A DNA stretch of 8,037 nt, taken from assembly GCA_018056585.1 (NCBI GenBank), contig JAGPFK010000047.1, positions 1-8,037 on the forward strand. Direction: 5' to 3'. Every line of letters begins with the position of its first letter. Within the stretch, counting starts at the first letter, position 1. The position numbers and the translations under genes were made by a program. Below, in pieces: positions 1-6,449 of this stretch. The notes beneath the pieces were generated by a model. It did no database searches. It was given only the letters and a program-made list of their open reading frames with translations, and was not told the DNA's origin. This DNA is from Clostridia bacterium. Lineage in GTDB: Bacteria > Bacillota > Clostridia > Saccharofermentanales > UBA5734.

Positions 1-1964
1 GCATGCATGGAAGCAATACGCTGGTTAGCACAGCCGTTTATAATGAGTGGGATATCATTGTTTATTGGCCAGACCCAATTCTCAGATAAAATGGTTTGAT
101 TTCCAATGCCAAGACAATCCAGGCGTATCACCTGGGGCCGAACAGATTGAATTTGTTCCTGCTGCCAAAGGGATAATGACTCTTCCGGCTCATCAATGCG
201 GCTTAAAGAAACCCGATCGATCCAAAGAGAGCCGCTGTCTATAGAAATATTGAAGCGGATTTCCTGCTGATCATATACACTGAAAGCAGGGACAACCAGC
301 GCATATGTGTATTTCTTCCATCCAGTCCCAACATTGGAAAAAGTTGTTCCAATAGGCTCAAACGGTCCAGACAGCCAGATTTGCACCTTGCGGTTTCTGA
401 CATTTTGCTGCCGCATCCAGATGGAAACCTGCAGGACCTCCTTATGATCCAGTTCAGAAATTTGTTCAGGACGAATCTGTTGTGACAGAATGGTTGCTTC
501 TCCTGTCTCCTGAGCGTCTAATCTGAGGCAGGAAAAGCCGCCGTTAGGGGCTGTATCTTCATGGGTCCGCACCATCTGGCCATTCCCATACAGGGTCCAG
601 AAAGATTGCGGAATATCAAGAACCGGTTTTTCAAGAAATAAAATGTCACCAGCCTGAAATTGTCCATTTTTAAGTGGATTATCCAGTTTAATTTCAGCAA
701 CAAGTTGAGCCAGACCCAAACCACCCTGGTCGTCGGCACTCAATATTTTGTCTTTCCCCGCTAAATCAATCACCTTACTGAGCATCTTTGTTTTGGAAAA
801 CGATGTTTGCCATGTCTGGCCTTCATCATTAGAGATGATGAAGGAGCCTTTTTCGTCAAGAATAAGGTATTGCTGACGGGACAACAGAACGACATCTATG
901 CCATTCACATCTGGCAGCGGCTCCAGCGCATGAAAAAGGAGGCCGTCATCGCTATACAAAATGGATCCGAAATGCCCGACAACCACAAAACGACCGTCAC
1001 GGAAATCAATGGCTTGCCAGTCATCCTGGGTCTTTGCCTCAATCACTTGCCAAACAAGGCCATTTTTGGATGCGAGAAGCGTTCCCTGTTTTCCAATGGC
1101 GACAAATGTTCCCCGCCCATACGCAATATCCGTCAGATCTGAGTGTACCGGCGCAGAAAAGGAAATGGCGTCTTCATGATAACCGGTAACCATCTGGCCT
1201 TCGGAACCAACCGCCACAAACACAGATCGCTCAGAAATCGCGATGGCGCACAAAGGCTTGCAATCAGCTAGCAAGACGGGGTGCCAGTTCAACCCATCCT
1301 CTGATAAAAGAACGTCACCCTTCGAGCTGCAGGCCGCCAATTGTGCATCGTTGGCGCACAGACCCGTTAAATCAGCTGTCATGCCGGATGGAACAACTTC
1401 AATCGACTGACCGGTCAGATTCCGAACGATCAATCCTTGCTCCCCGACACCATATGAGACATCCCCCTGACGTGCAAAATCAAGAAATGCTGCATGGTCC
1501 GGCACATCGGAAGGCAACACGACCGGCAGAAAAGCTCCGACACGATTAATGCCATATTGCGTGACACGACCTGACCTTTTCAACAGAAGGCCATTTTCTG
1601 TACAGGACAGGACACGTGCAAAAGCCTGGTTAAAAAAACCATCGCCAAACTGATCTTGCCCGGCTTCCTCAGACGAAACATTCAATGTCGTTTCATCGCC
1701 GTCAATAACGGTCAAAGATTGACGAAAGACAGCAGGCTCAAACGATGCATCTTCAAGCAGATTACCACTGTCTGCCCAATCCAGAGAAATACCGGCACCA
1801 AGCAGTGTGGATGGCTGATCACTTTCTTTGATTGAGAATCGGATGATATCACCGGTTCCAAAAAAATTCACAGTGGATAAAACAATAGAGAGCGCCACAA
1901 TAACAACAGTTGCGCTTACTAAGCCGGTAACAAGGAAAAAACGCTTATGAATGCGATTTTGCAT
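1..1964 (-). CDS. Exported, membrane-anchored beta-propeller / carbohydrate-binding-like protein (3' end beyond window)
   Basis: This reading frame is open from ATG at 1964 to the left edge, giving at least 654 residues with no stop. Residues 1-8 are basic and residues about 9-32 form one hydrophobic segment without a lipobox, which suggests a signal anchor or uncleaved signal peptide with the rest outside the cell. Residues about 165-410 contain six repeats of the pattern aromatic-V-x-V-G-x-x-G-x-hydrophobic, often followed by S-x-D/N-G-x-x-W. They begin near residues 170, 209, 249, 287, 326 and 366, a spacing of 38-40, as in YCF48/sialidase-like propeller blades. Residues about 429-589 (NPLKNGQF to WIDRVSLSR) look like a jelly-roll carbohydrate-binding module of the CBM4/9 type. 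Residues 600-654 include RPQVIRLD and may start a further domain. A second NLLEDASFEP segment near residue 70 also resembles a jelly-roll start. The Shine-Dalgarno signal is weak. asnA ends 28 bases upstream. Function is unknown; glycan binding or degradation at the cell surface is an inference. Confidence 0.85.
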   Translation of the reverse strand, partial: MQNRIHKRFFLVTGLVSATVVIVALSIVLSTVNFFGTGDIIRFSIKESDQPSTLLGAGISLDWADSGNLLEDASFEPAVFRQSLTVIDGDETTLNVSSEEAGQDQFGDGFFNQAFARVLSCTENGLLLKRSGRVTQYGINRVGAFLPVVLPSDVPDHAAFLDFARQGDVSYGVGEQGLIVRNLTGQSIEVVPSGMTADLTGLCANDAQLAACSSKGDVLLSEDGLNWHPVLLADCKPLCAIAISERSVFVAVGSEGQMVTGYHEDAISFSAPVHSDLTDIAYGRGTFVAIGKQGTLLASKNGLVWQVIEAKTQDDWQAIDFRDGRFVVVGHFGSILYSDDGLLFHALEPLPDVNGIDVVLLSRQQYLILDEKGSFIISNDEGQTWQTSFSKTKMLSKVIDLAGKDKILSADDQGGLGLAQLVAEIKLDNPLKNGQFQAGDILFLEKPVLDIPQSFWTLYGNGQMVRTHEDTAPNGGFSCLRLDAQETGEATILSQQIRPEQISELDHKEVLQVSIWMRQQNVRNRKVQIWLSGPFEPIGTTFSNVGTGWKKYTYALVVPAFSVYDQQEIRFNISIDSGSLWIDRVSLSRIDEPEESLSLWQQEQIQSVRPQVIRLDCLGIGNQTILSENWVWPINNDIPLIINGCANQRIASMH

Positions 1965-1992
1965 CTTTTCGGCTCAACTCCAGCCCCGCGGA

Positions 1993-3012
1993 TTACAAAA
2001 GATTGATTCCATAAGCCTTACAATCCTGAATCATACGTTCAGGCCAGACTGAAGCCTGGACCTCTCCAATATGGGCTTTATCCAGAAAATACATACATAT
2101 TCTGGACTGGCCAATGCCGCCGCCAATGGTCAATGGCAATTGATCAGTTAAAACCATGCGGTGAAAATCCAGTTCCGCACGGTCCAGGCATCCGGACAGA
2201 GCCAGCTGGCGCCGCATGGCTTCGGCATCAACTCGAATGCCCATTGAAGAGACCTCAACGGCACGTTCCAGGGTTGGGTACCAAAAAATGAGGTCGCCAT
2301 TTAGCTGCCAATCGTCATAATCGGGTGCACGAACATCATGTGGCTGGCCACTTCTCAGCTTATCTCCAATTTGTTCAACGAAAACAGCCTTGTATTCTTT
2401 ACAAATGGCGTGTTCCCGAGCTTGCGGAACCAAGTGCGGATAGCGGTCTTCCAGTTCCTGGGAGGTAATGAAGAACAGATCTGGAGGGAGCTTACGGTCC
2501 AGACAAGGATAATGTCGCAGCAGATGATTTTCCATCCGGCAGAAACACCTGTAAATATCCAAAACAATCGTGTGTAAAGTTTGGCGGCACCGCTCTTCTT
2601 TTGTAATAATTTTCTCCCAGTCCCACTGATCAACATAAATTGAATGAAGATTATCCAGCACCTCATCACGACGGATGGCATTCATGTCTGTGTAAAGGCC
2701 TTCGTCAGGCGAAAGACCATAATGCGCCAGTGCATAACGCTTCCATTTTGCCAGGGACTGAACAATCTCAACCTGGGCCGAAAGATCCCGAACATCAAAT
2801 GAAACCGGTCGTTCAACACCGCTTAGGTTATCATTCAGTCCGGTTTCCGGTCTCAAGAATAAGGGGGCAGAAACGCGCAGCAAATTAAGCGTATCCGCCA
2901 GCTGCATTTCAAATTGATCCTTGATCAATTTGATTGCGATCTCTGTTTCACGAATGCCCAATCTCGAACGATACCCAATCGGGATGGCAACGTTATTTTC
3001 CATGACGATCAT
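1993..3012 (-). CDS. asnA: Aspartate--ammonia ligase (asparagine synthetase A)
   Basis: AsnA is a cytoplasmic class II aminoacyl-tRNA-synthetase-like enzyme that makes asparagine from aspartate, ammonia and ATP, giving AMP and pyrophosphate. The 339-residue product is close to the 330 residues of the Escherichia coli enzyme, and long stretches match what I know of that family: DNLSGVERPV, the QSLAKWKRYAL segment, GLYTDMNAIRRDE followed by HSIYVDQWDWEK, the RAPDYDDW segment, SSMGIRVDA, and the C-terminal TIGGGIGQSR and HIGEVQASVWP. All expected motifs are present and the frame is intact. The ATG at 3012 has only a weak GAGAG about 10 bases upstream; the ATG at 3003 has no better site. It starts 35 bases after the CPBP gene ends and is followed 28 bases later by the exported propeller protein, so it is probably cotranscribed with them. 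No functional link to those neighbours is evident from the sequence. Confidence 0.97.
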   Translation of the reverse strand: MIVMENNVAIPIGYRSRLGIRETEIAIKLIKDQFEMQLADTLNLLRVSAPLFLRPETGLNDNLSGVERPVSFDVRDLSAQVEIVQSLAKWKRYALAHYGLSPDEGLYTDMNAIRRDEVLDNLHSIYVDQWDWEKIITKEERCRQTLHTIVLDIYRCFCRMENHLLRHYPCLDRKLPPDLFFITSQELEDRYPHLVPQAREHAICKEYKAVFVEQIGDKLRSGQPHDVRAPDYDDWQLNGDLIFWYPTLERAVEVSSMGIRVDAEAMRRQLALSGCLDRAELDFHRMVLTDQLPLTIGGGIGQSRICMYFLDKAHIGEVQASVWPERMIQDCKAYGINLL

Positions 3013-3047
3013 AATTCACACACTCTCAAACTTATCATATGATGAAA

Positions 3048-3959
3048 TCAGGTCACCCGGGCCTGTCTTCTGTCTCTGCTGATACGATCCAGATAGATCA
3101 GGGATAAAGCACCAATCAAGATAAAAGAAAGCTCGCTGACACCCAAAATCTGATTCAATACTTCATCTTCACCAATCAGCGCAGGCAAGACACTACCCAG
3201 AAAATTAAAGGTGATGTGCATGATAATAGGCGCCCAGATCGATCGTGTCAAGGCGTAAACAAGTCCCAACGCTAACCCGGGAAGCAAGACATAGCTGACT
3301 TGAATAGGCTGCCAGTGAAAAGCCGCAAATACAAGGCCCTGGACAATAATGGCAGCCCACTCCGGCATGGCCTTACGCAGCTCGCCCTGGATGATACCCC
3401 GAAATAAAAGTTCTTCGGCAATCGGAGTCATAATACTAATACCAAGAATCAGCCAAAGATAGCCTATGTCAGCGCCAAACGCAGCGGTTGATTCATAGTA
3501 TTCTTTCATCCAGCGGTTAATCAATGGGTTGGATTCACTCAGTGTCATCAGAATATTGAACCAAATATTGATGATGCCGAGGAGGCCGATCGTGATGGCG
3601 ATGGCAGCAGAAAGCTCATGAATGTGGGGTTTTTCCAGCCAAATGGCCTGACTGTCTTGTTTTTTCTGTATCCCCAGATAAATTGAGTAAATCGGAATCA
3701 AGAGGCATGAATAGATCACACTGATCACCGGATAATGATTGATGAGCAGCTGATTCACCAACTCTTGCTGACTCAATAAATCGAGTGGATTCAGAATTTG
3801 ACTGTGTAACAGCGCATAGAAAATAACATAAAGGGTTGCGGTTACATTGATCGTCAACCAATGAACAGCCAAAAACAAAAGCGGCAGGAAAATTGTCCTA
3901 AAACGAAAGTGCCGCTTCTGCGGCTGAATCACAGCAGGAGTTTGCTCATATCCGGTCAT
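3048..3959 (-). CDS. CPBP-family intramembrane metalloprotease (ABI/Rce1-like)
   Basis: This 303-residue polytopic membrane protein has several hydrophobic segments, including one near residues 23-50, and the three conserved motifs of the CPBP (CaaX protease and bacteriocin-processing) family. They are EELLFR at about residues 182-187, FAAFH with H215, and HITFN with H248 and N252. In Rce1-type enzymes these glutamates and histidines form the active site, so the protein looks catalytically competent. Bacterial members are linked to peptide processing or self-immunity, but substrates are mostly unknown and none can be inferred here. An upstream ATG at 3998 is in frame, but it overlaps the DUF2156 gene by 26 bases. 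The ATG at 3959 is preferred because AGGAGG lies 4 bases before it and the DUF2156 stop falls just upstream, an arrangement typical of translational coupling. asnA follows after 35 bases. Confidence 0.9.
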   Translation of the reverse strand: MTGYEQTPAVIQPQKRHFRFRTIFLPLLFLAVHWLTINVTATLYVIFYALLHSQILNPLDLLSQQELVNQLLINHYPVISVIYSCLLIPIYSIYLGIQKKQDSQAIWLEKPHIHELSAAIAITIGLLGIINIWFNILMTLSESNPLINRWMKEYYESTAAFGADIGYLWLILGISIMTPIAEELLFRGIIQGELRKAMPEWAAIIVQGLVFAAFHWQPIQVSYVLLPGLALGLVYALTRSIWAPIIMHITFNFLGSVLPALIGEDEVLNQILGVSELSFILIGALSLIYLDRISRDRRQARVT

Positions 3960-3963
3960 GTGT

Positions 3964-3969
3964 CCTCCT
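3964..3969 (-). promoter_or_regulatory. Ribosome binding site that fixes the CPBP start
   Basis: AGGAGG on the minus strand sits 4 bases before ATG 3959, with the DUF2156 stop codon (3975-3973) immediately upstream of it. It favours this start over the in-frame ATG at 3998, which lies inside the upstream gene. Confidence 0.8.
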
Positions 3970-3972
3970 CTT

Positions 3973-4890
3973 TCATATCCTGGTGAGATATGCCTCATAT
4001 TTATGAATCAGGCGAATCGGCCTGTATGATTCTTTAGCTTTGCGCAAGCCTTCTATTCCCATATCTTCCTCACGATTGACAAAAGATACATCTGGGAAAG
4101 CCTCTTCCAGAACAAGCTTGTTGATCGCAGCATACAAGCCATCAAAGGCTCCGTCTGCTTTTTCAAAATGGATAACGGCTGTATCTTCGTGAAGTAATGA
4201 GCCAAGAGCGAATGCAACCATCCGACCGCCGATCCGGATGCTCCCGCCTCTGACATTAAGCCGGGGCATGAACCGAAACAACTCTCGGATCGGACGATAG
4301 TCGCTTTGTCGCATATTCAGGTGGTCTAAGTGTTTTTCGTCGCACCAGGCTTTGACCAGAGCGAGTGCCTCTGTTGCATCCGTTGGCCTGATCAACTGAA
4401 AGGTGTAATCCGGATACAGTCGGCAAAACCGATTAAAGTGATTCCGCTTACCATGCATATCTTTACCACTTAGGGTTCTCAGTTTTTCTGCGTCATACAA
4501 ATAATCGCTAAAATCAGGATTATAGCTGATGTCTGCCTTATACCGGGTTAGCTCTGAAAGCAAAGGCAAGGCCGCTTCATCGATGTACATGAGACGCAAA
4601 GGCCAACTCCTGGCAGCAAAAGAAGGCCAAATAGCATCTAGAATTTTTTCAAGTTTATCAGCTGTCAAGGCCCCCAGCGGGAAGATCATGTGTGGCGTCG
4701 TAAAAACGCCGCCGTTGCTGATCAGACAGAAACAATCCTCCATCACAACTTTTTGATAATAAAAGCCGACATTCCAGGCAATCCGGCTGTTCAGACAGTT
4801 GTCAGATATTTCCGACCGGCTTAATGCATGGCATCGCTGGTATAGAGGGCCGTCCTCTATTGAAAATAAGGTACACCCCTCACATTGCAT
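3973..4890 (-). CDS. DUF2156 domain protein (related to the MprF/LPG-synthase C-terminal acyltransferase fold)
   Basis: The 305-residue soluble protein carries the hallmarks of DUF2156 (phosphatidylglycerol lysyltransferase C-terminal-like). These are DYLYDAEKLRTLSGKDMHGK at residues 129-148 followed by KRNHFNRF, HFEKAD at 241-246, and VNREEDMGIEGLRKAKESY at 271-289. The family has a double GNAT-like fold. In MprF this domain transfers amino acids from aminoacyl-tRNA to phosphatidylglycerol, but stand-alone DUF2156 proteins like this one lack the membrane flippase part and are generally uncharacterised. The N-terminus has several cysteines (C3, C6, C20, C32), including a CxxC pair, of unknown significance. 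The ATG at 4890 is preceded by AAGGGG about 8 bases upstream. It begins 26 bases after the second DUF1292 gene and ends 13 bases before the CPBP start, so it is tightly placed in the leftward operon. Aminoacyl or acyl transfer is possible, but the substrate is unknown. Confidence 0.9.
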   Translation of the reverse strand: MQCEGCTLFSIEDGPLYQRCHALSRSEISDNCLNSRIAWNVGFYYQKVVMEDCFCLISNGGVFTTPHMIFPLGALTADKLEKILDAIWPSFAARSWPLRLMYIDEAALPLLSELTRYKADISYNPDFSDYLYDAEKLRTLSGKDMHGKRNHFNRFCRLYPDYTFQLIRPTDATEALALVKAWCDEKHLDHLNMRQSDYRPIRELFRFMPRLNVRGGSIRIGGRMVAFALGSLLHEDTAVIHFEKADGAFDGLYAAINKLVLEEAFPDVSFVNREEDMGIEGLRKAKESYRPIRLIHKYEAYLTRI

Positions 4891-4916
4891 GTGAAAACCC
4901 CTTATGCTTAAAGTGC

Positions 4917-5264
4917 TTAAATGGAGCCGGATGCTTCAAACCGCCTGAAAAAACGATTGAATACAGATTCCAGTTCCCGTCTGTTTTTAATTGACAGAAA
5001 ATACTGCTCGCCATCCTCATGTCGCATGGAACGCAAGATAACCAACTCTGGCTCGGCGTGCCGCCCATCATCCGGTTCATAGGGACACATGACGACATAT
5101 TCACGGCCATTATGTTGAAAAGCATCGATAAAAGACATGTAATATTCATGTCCATTATCGATGTCTACCAGAACGGCAAGCACATTTTCCTGAGAAGCCC
5201 GATTTTCTCGGACTGTGTCAGCAGTTTTAGTCCTCTTCCTCTCCGTCTTCATCTGCCTCTTCAT
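4917..5264 (-). CDS. DUF1292 family protein, second copy (start uncertain)
   Basis: From VLAVLVDIDNGHEYYMSF onward the product shows the DUF1292 (YrzB-like) pattern: a strand with D-x-x-N/D-G, then an aromatic-rich hairpin (FQHNGREYVVM), an acidic turn, PELVILR, and a C-terminal SIKNRRELESVFNRFF helix. It is a probable paralogue of the gene just upstream. The start is unclear. ATG at 5264 has AGGA 8 bases upstream and overlaps the previous gene by 38 bases. ATG at 5252 has a poorly spaced GAGG. GTG at 5183, after CAGGAAAAT, would give an 88-residue protein with no overlap, starting right at the first strand. The residues encoded in the overlap (MKRQMKTERKRTK) are strongly basic and unlike the family, so a start downstream of the overlap remains quite possible. 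DUF1292 proteins have no established biochemical role. Confidence 0.78.
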   Translation of the reverse strand: MKRQMKTERKRTKTADTVRENRASQENVLAVLVDIDNGHEYYMSFIDAFQHNGREYVVMCPYEPDDGRHAEPELVILRSMRHEDGEQYFLSIKNRRELESVFNRFFRRFEASGSI

Positions 5265-5610
5265 TTTCATCTTCCTCGCAGAGGCGTGCATAGGCTTCAT
5301 AAACCCGGTCATATTCTTCGTCATCAAGGCTCATCAGGCCTTCTGTACCATCATCCATGGTGACGATTCGTGTGATGACAATCTCGGGTTCCTGATTTTC
5401 GTCCGCCGGCACGAGAACACAATAATGCTCATCTTCAAAGACAAAATCATCGACCAGCTCGAAGGTGTATTCTTCACCCGTTTCTGTATCGATCATCGTG
5501 ATGATCGCGACTCCATCCTCCAAATCATCATATTCACAATTTGTGCAATCGCATTCATCTTCACAATTCTCTCCCTGCGGGCAGCAGGTGTTTTCATCTT
5601 CGTAAAGCAT
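5227..5610 (-). CDS. DUF1292 family protein (YrzB-like) with cysteine-rich N-terminus
   Basis: This 127-residue, very acidic protein follows ruvX, exactly where yrzB sits in the conserved Firmicutes trio yrzL-yrrK-yrzB. Residues about 33-110 carry the DUF1292 pattern: AIITMIDTETGEEYTFEL, then the hairpin FEDEHYCVLVPADE, PEIVITRIV, and a C-terminal DDEEYDRVYEAYARL helix. Residues 1-25 add six cysteines (C9, C10, C16, C20, C22, C25), a possible metal-binding segment. The last 17 residues are almost all Glu and Asp. The start at 5610 is well supported by AGGAGG 7 bases upstream. A 70-base gap after ruvX holds a good extended -10 site, so the gene may have its own promoter. No molecular function is known for the family. 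Confidence 0.9.
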   Translation of the reverse strand: MLYEDENTCCPQGENCEDECDCTNCEYDDLEDGVAIITMIDTETGEEYTFELVDDFVFEDEHYCVLVPADENQEPEIVITRIVTMDDGTEGLMSLDDEEYDRVYEAYARLCEEDENEEADEDGEEED

Positions 5611-5669
5611 AAGCTTTCCTCCTGTTTGAACCGGTCAGCCCGGCCGATTATCCTTTCGGACTTCTGCCC

Positions 5670-5678
5670 ATTATATCA
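5670..5678 (-). promoter_or_regulatory. Candidate extended -10 promoter before the first DUF1292 gene
   Basis: Just after the ruvX stop codon, the minus strand reads TGA followed by a perfect TATAAT, that is, a full TGn-extended -10 element. The best -35-like hexamer, TTCGCA, is 19 bases upstream inside ruvX. Extended -10 promoters can work with a weak -35. The predicted leader of about 50 bases ends in the AGGAGG of the DUF1292 gene. This could give independent expression of the downstream genes. Confidence 0.45.
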
Positions 5679-5680
5679 CA

Positions 5681-6124
5681 TCAATAATCGGTTTTGCGAA
5701 GGTGATCCAAATACTCTTGCAAAAGGATCTGGGCAGCTGTTTGATCAAGAACAGAACGCATTTGTTTTTCGCTGAGGCCACGTTCTTTGAGCTTGCGCCT
5801 GGCTATTACCGTTGTGTACCGTTCATCCCGCAGCAGAACAGGCACACCGACTGTTTGTTCCAGGAAAGACGCGAGTTCATGCACCAGGTTTGAAAGGGAC
5901 GATTCTCCGCCGTCTGTTCGATTGGGAAACCCTAGAACAATGCCTCGGACTTTCTGCTGAACTGCAATATCGGCCAGTTGTCCTCTGACAGCATCAACAT
6001 CATGGCCATCCCAGGATATCGTTTCAAAACCGCTCGCCAGAATGCCCATCGGATCACTGAGGGCAACACCAACCCTGGCCAATCCAAAATCGATTCCCAT
6101 CCATCTCCCTTCGAGCCGCTGCAT
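5681..6124 (-). CDS. ruvX: RuvX/YqgF family putative Holliday junction resolvase / pre-16S rRNA nuclease
   Basis: The 147-residue product has the RNase H-like YqgF fold signature. It begins with GIDFGLARVGVALSDP (residues 10-25, catalytic-type Asp12) and continues with IVLGFPNRTDGGESS near residue 62. It then has LRDERYTTVIARRKL near residue 97 and ends with SVLDQTAAQILLQEYLD, which supplies the last conserved acidic residue. Family members have been proposed to resolve Holliday junctions and shown to process the 5' end of 16S rRNA precursors in E. coli; which applies here cannot be decided. It lies 9 bases after ireB, as in other Firmicutes. An alternative ATG at 6100 has a better Shine-Dalgarno sequence (AAGGGAG, 4 bases upstream), but it would cut into the first beta strand (residues 7-12), so 6124 is kept with some doubt. 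Confidence 0.94.
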   Translation of the reverse strand: MQRLEGRWMGIDFGLARVGVALSDPMGILASGFETISWDGHDVDAVRGQLADIAVQQKVRGIVLGFPNRTDGGESSLSNLVHELASFLEQTVGVPVLLRDERYTTVIARRKLKERGLSEKQMRSVLDQTAAQILLQEYLDHLRKTDY

Positions 6125-6133
6125 GATACAGGC

Positions 6134-6385
6134 TCACAGATGATTGATGTAATCAGTGATGATCATCTCAAGCAATTCATCCCGTTCCATGCGGCGTATC
6201 ACGGCTCTCGCCGACTTATGATTTGTAATATAAGTGGGATCGCCGGAAAGGAAATATCCAACCAGCTGGTTAACAGGATTGTAGCCTTTTTCACGCAAAG
6301 CTTCCAGCACCTCTTTCATAATGGCACGTGCTTCTTGCTGGTGATCAGCTCCCATCTCATAACGTGTCGTTTCATTACCGACCAT
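6134..6385 (-). CDS. ireB: IreB family regulatory phosphoprotein (UPF0297/DUF965, YrzL)
   Basis: The 83-residue product matches the IreB/YrzL family throughout. It has an N-terminal NETTRYEMG segment, then the central core GYNPVNQLVGYFLSGDPTYI, and a C-terminal RRMERDELLEMIITDYI helix. In Enterococcus faecalis, IreB is a small dimeric protein phosphorylated on N-terminal threonines by the PASTA kinase IreK, and it restrains cephalosporin resistance. By alignment, T6 here corresponds to the phosphorylated threonine of the DET motif and T7 is an additional threonine; the more N-terminal threonine of the enterococcal protein appears to be missing. The start at 6385 has GGAGGTG 5 bases upstream. 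A likely promoter lies in the 55-base gap after mtaB. The kinase itself is not in this window. Confidence 0.95.
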   Translation of the reverse strand: MVGNETTRYEMGADHQQEARAIMKEVLEALREKGYNPVNQLVGYFLSGDPTYITNHKSARAVIRRMERDELLEMIITDYINHL

Positions 6386-6420
6386 ATCAACACCTCCGAT
6401 TTTTCTGTTTTACTGCTCTT

Positions 6421-6449
6421 ATCATAGCATGAATCATCGATCATGTCTG
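6421..6449 (-). promoter_or_regulatory. Candidate promoter for ireB-ruvX
   Basis: On the minus strand, CAGACA (6449-6444) is followed after 17 bases by TATGAT (6426-6421), preceded by TGC to give an extended -10. The -35 matches TTGACA in four of six positions and overlaps the end of mtaB. The predicted start lies about 30 bases before ireB. No hairpin terminator for mtaB is seen in the same gap, so read-through from mtaB is also likely. Confidence 0.45.

Noticed and set aside
807..1142. 111-codon open frame on the plus strand
   Set aside because: It is antisense to the regular propeller repeats of the long minus-strand gene, whose repeat periodicity shows that the minus strand is the coding one.
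3034..3043. Palindrome ATCATATGAT upstream of asnA, considered as operator or promoter
   Set aside because: It is short and AT-rich, and no -35 element is correctly spaced from the TATGAT-like part. Chance is the simpler explanation.
4905..4920. Direct repeat GCTTAA at the end of the second DUF1292 gene
   Set aside because: There are only two six-base copies around a stop codon, with no link to a known element.
5215..5775. 186-codon open frame on the plus strand
   Set aside because: It lies antisense to the DUF1292 gene and ruvX, which have clear family matches. Its hydrophobic, Phe-rich content is what the complement of Glu/Asp/Lys-rich coding sequence gives.
5978..6427. 149-codon open frame on the plus strand
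   Set aside because: It runs antisense across ruvX and ireB, both conserved families, and across their start regions.
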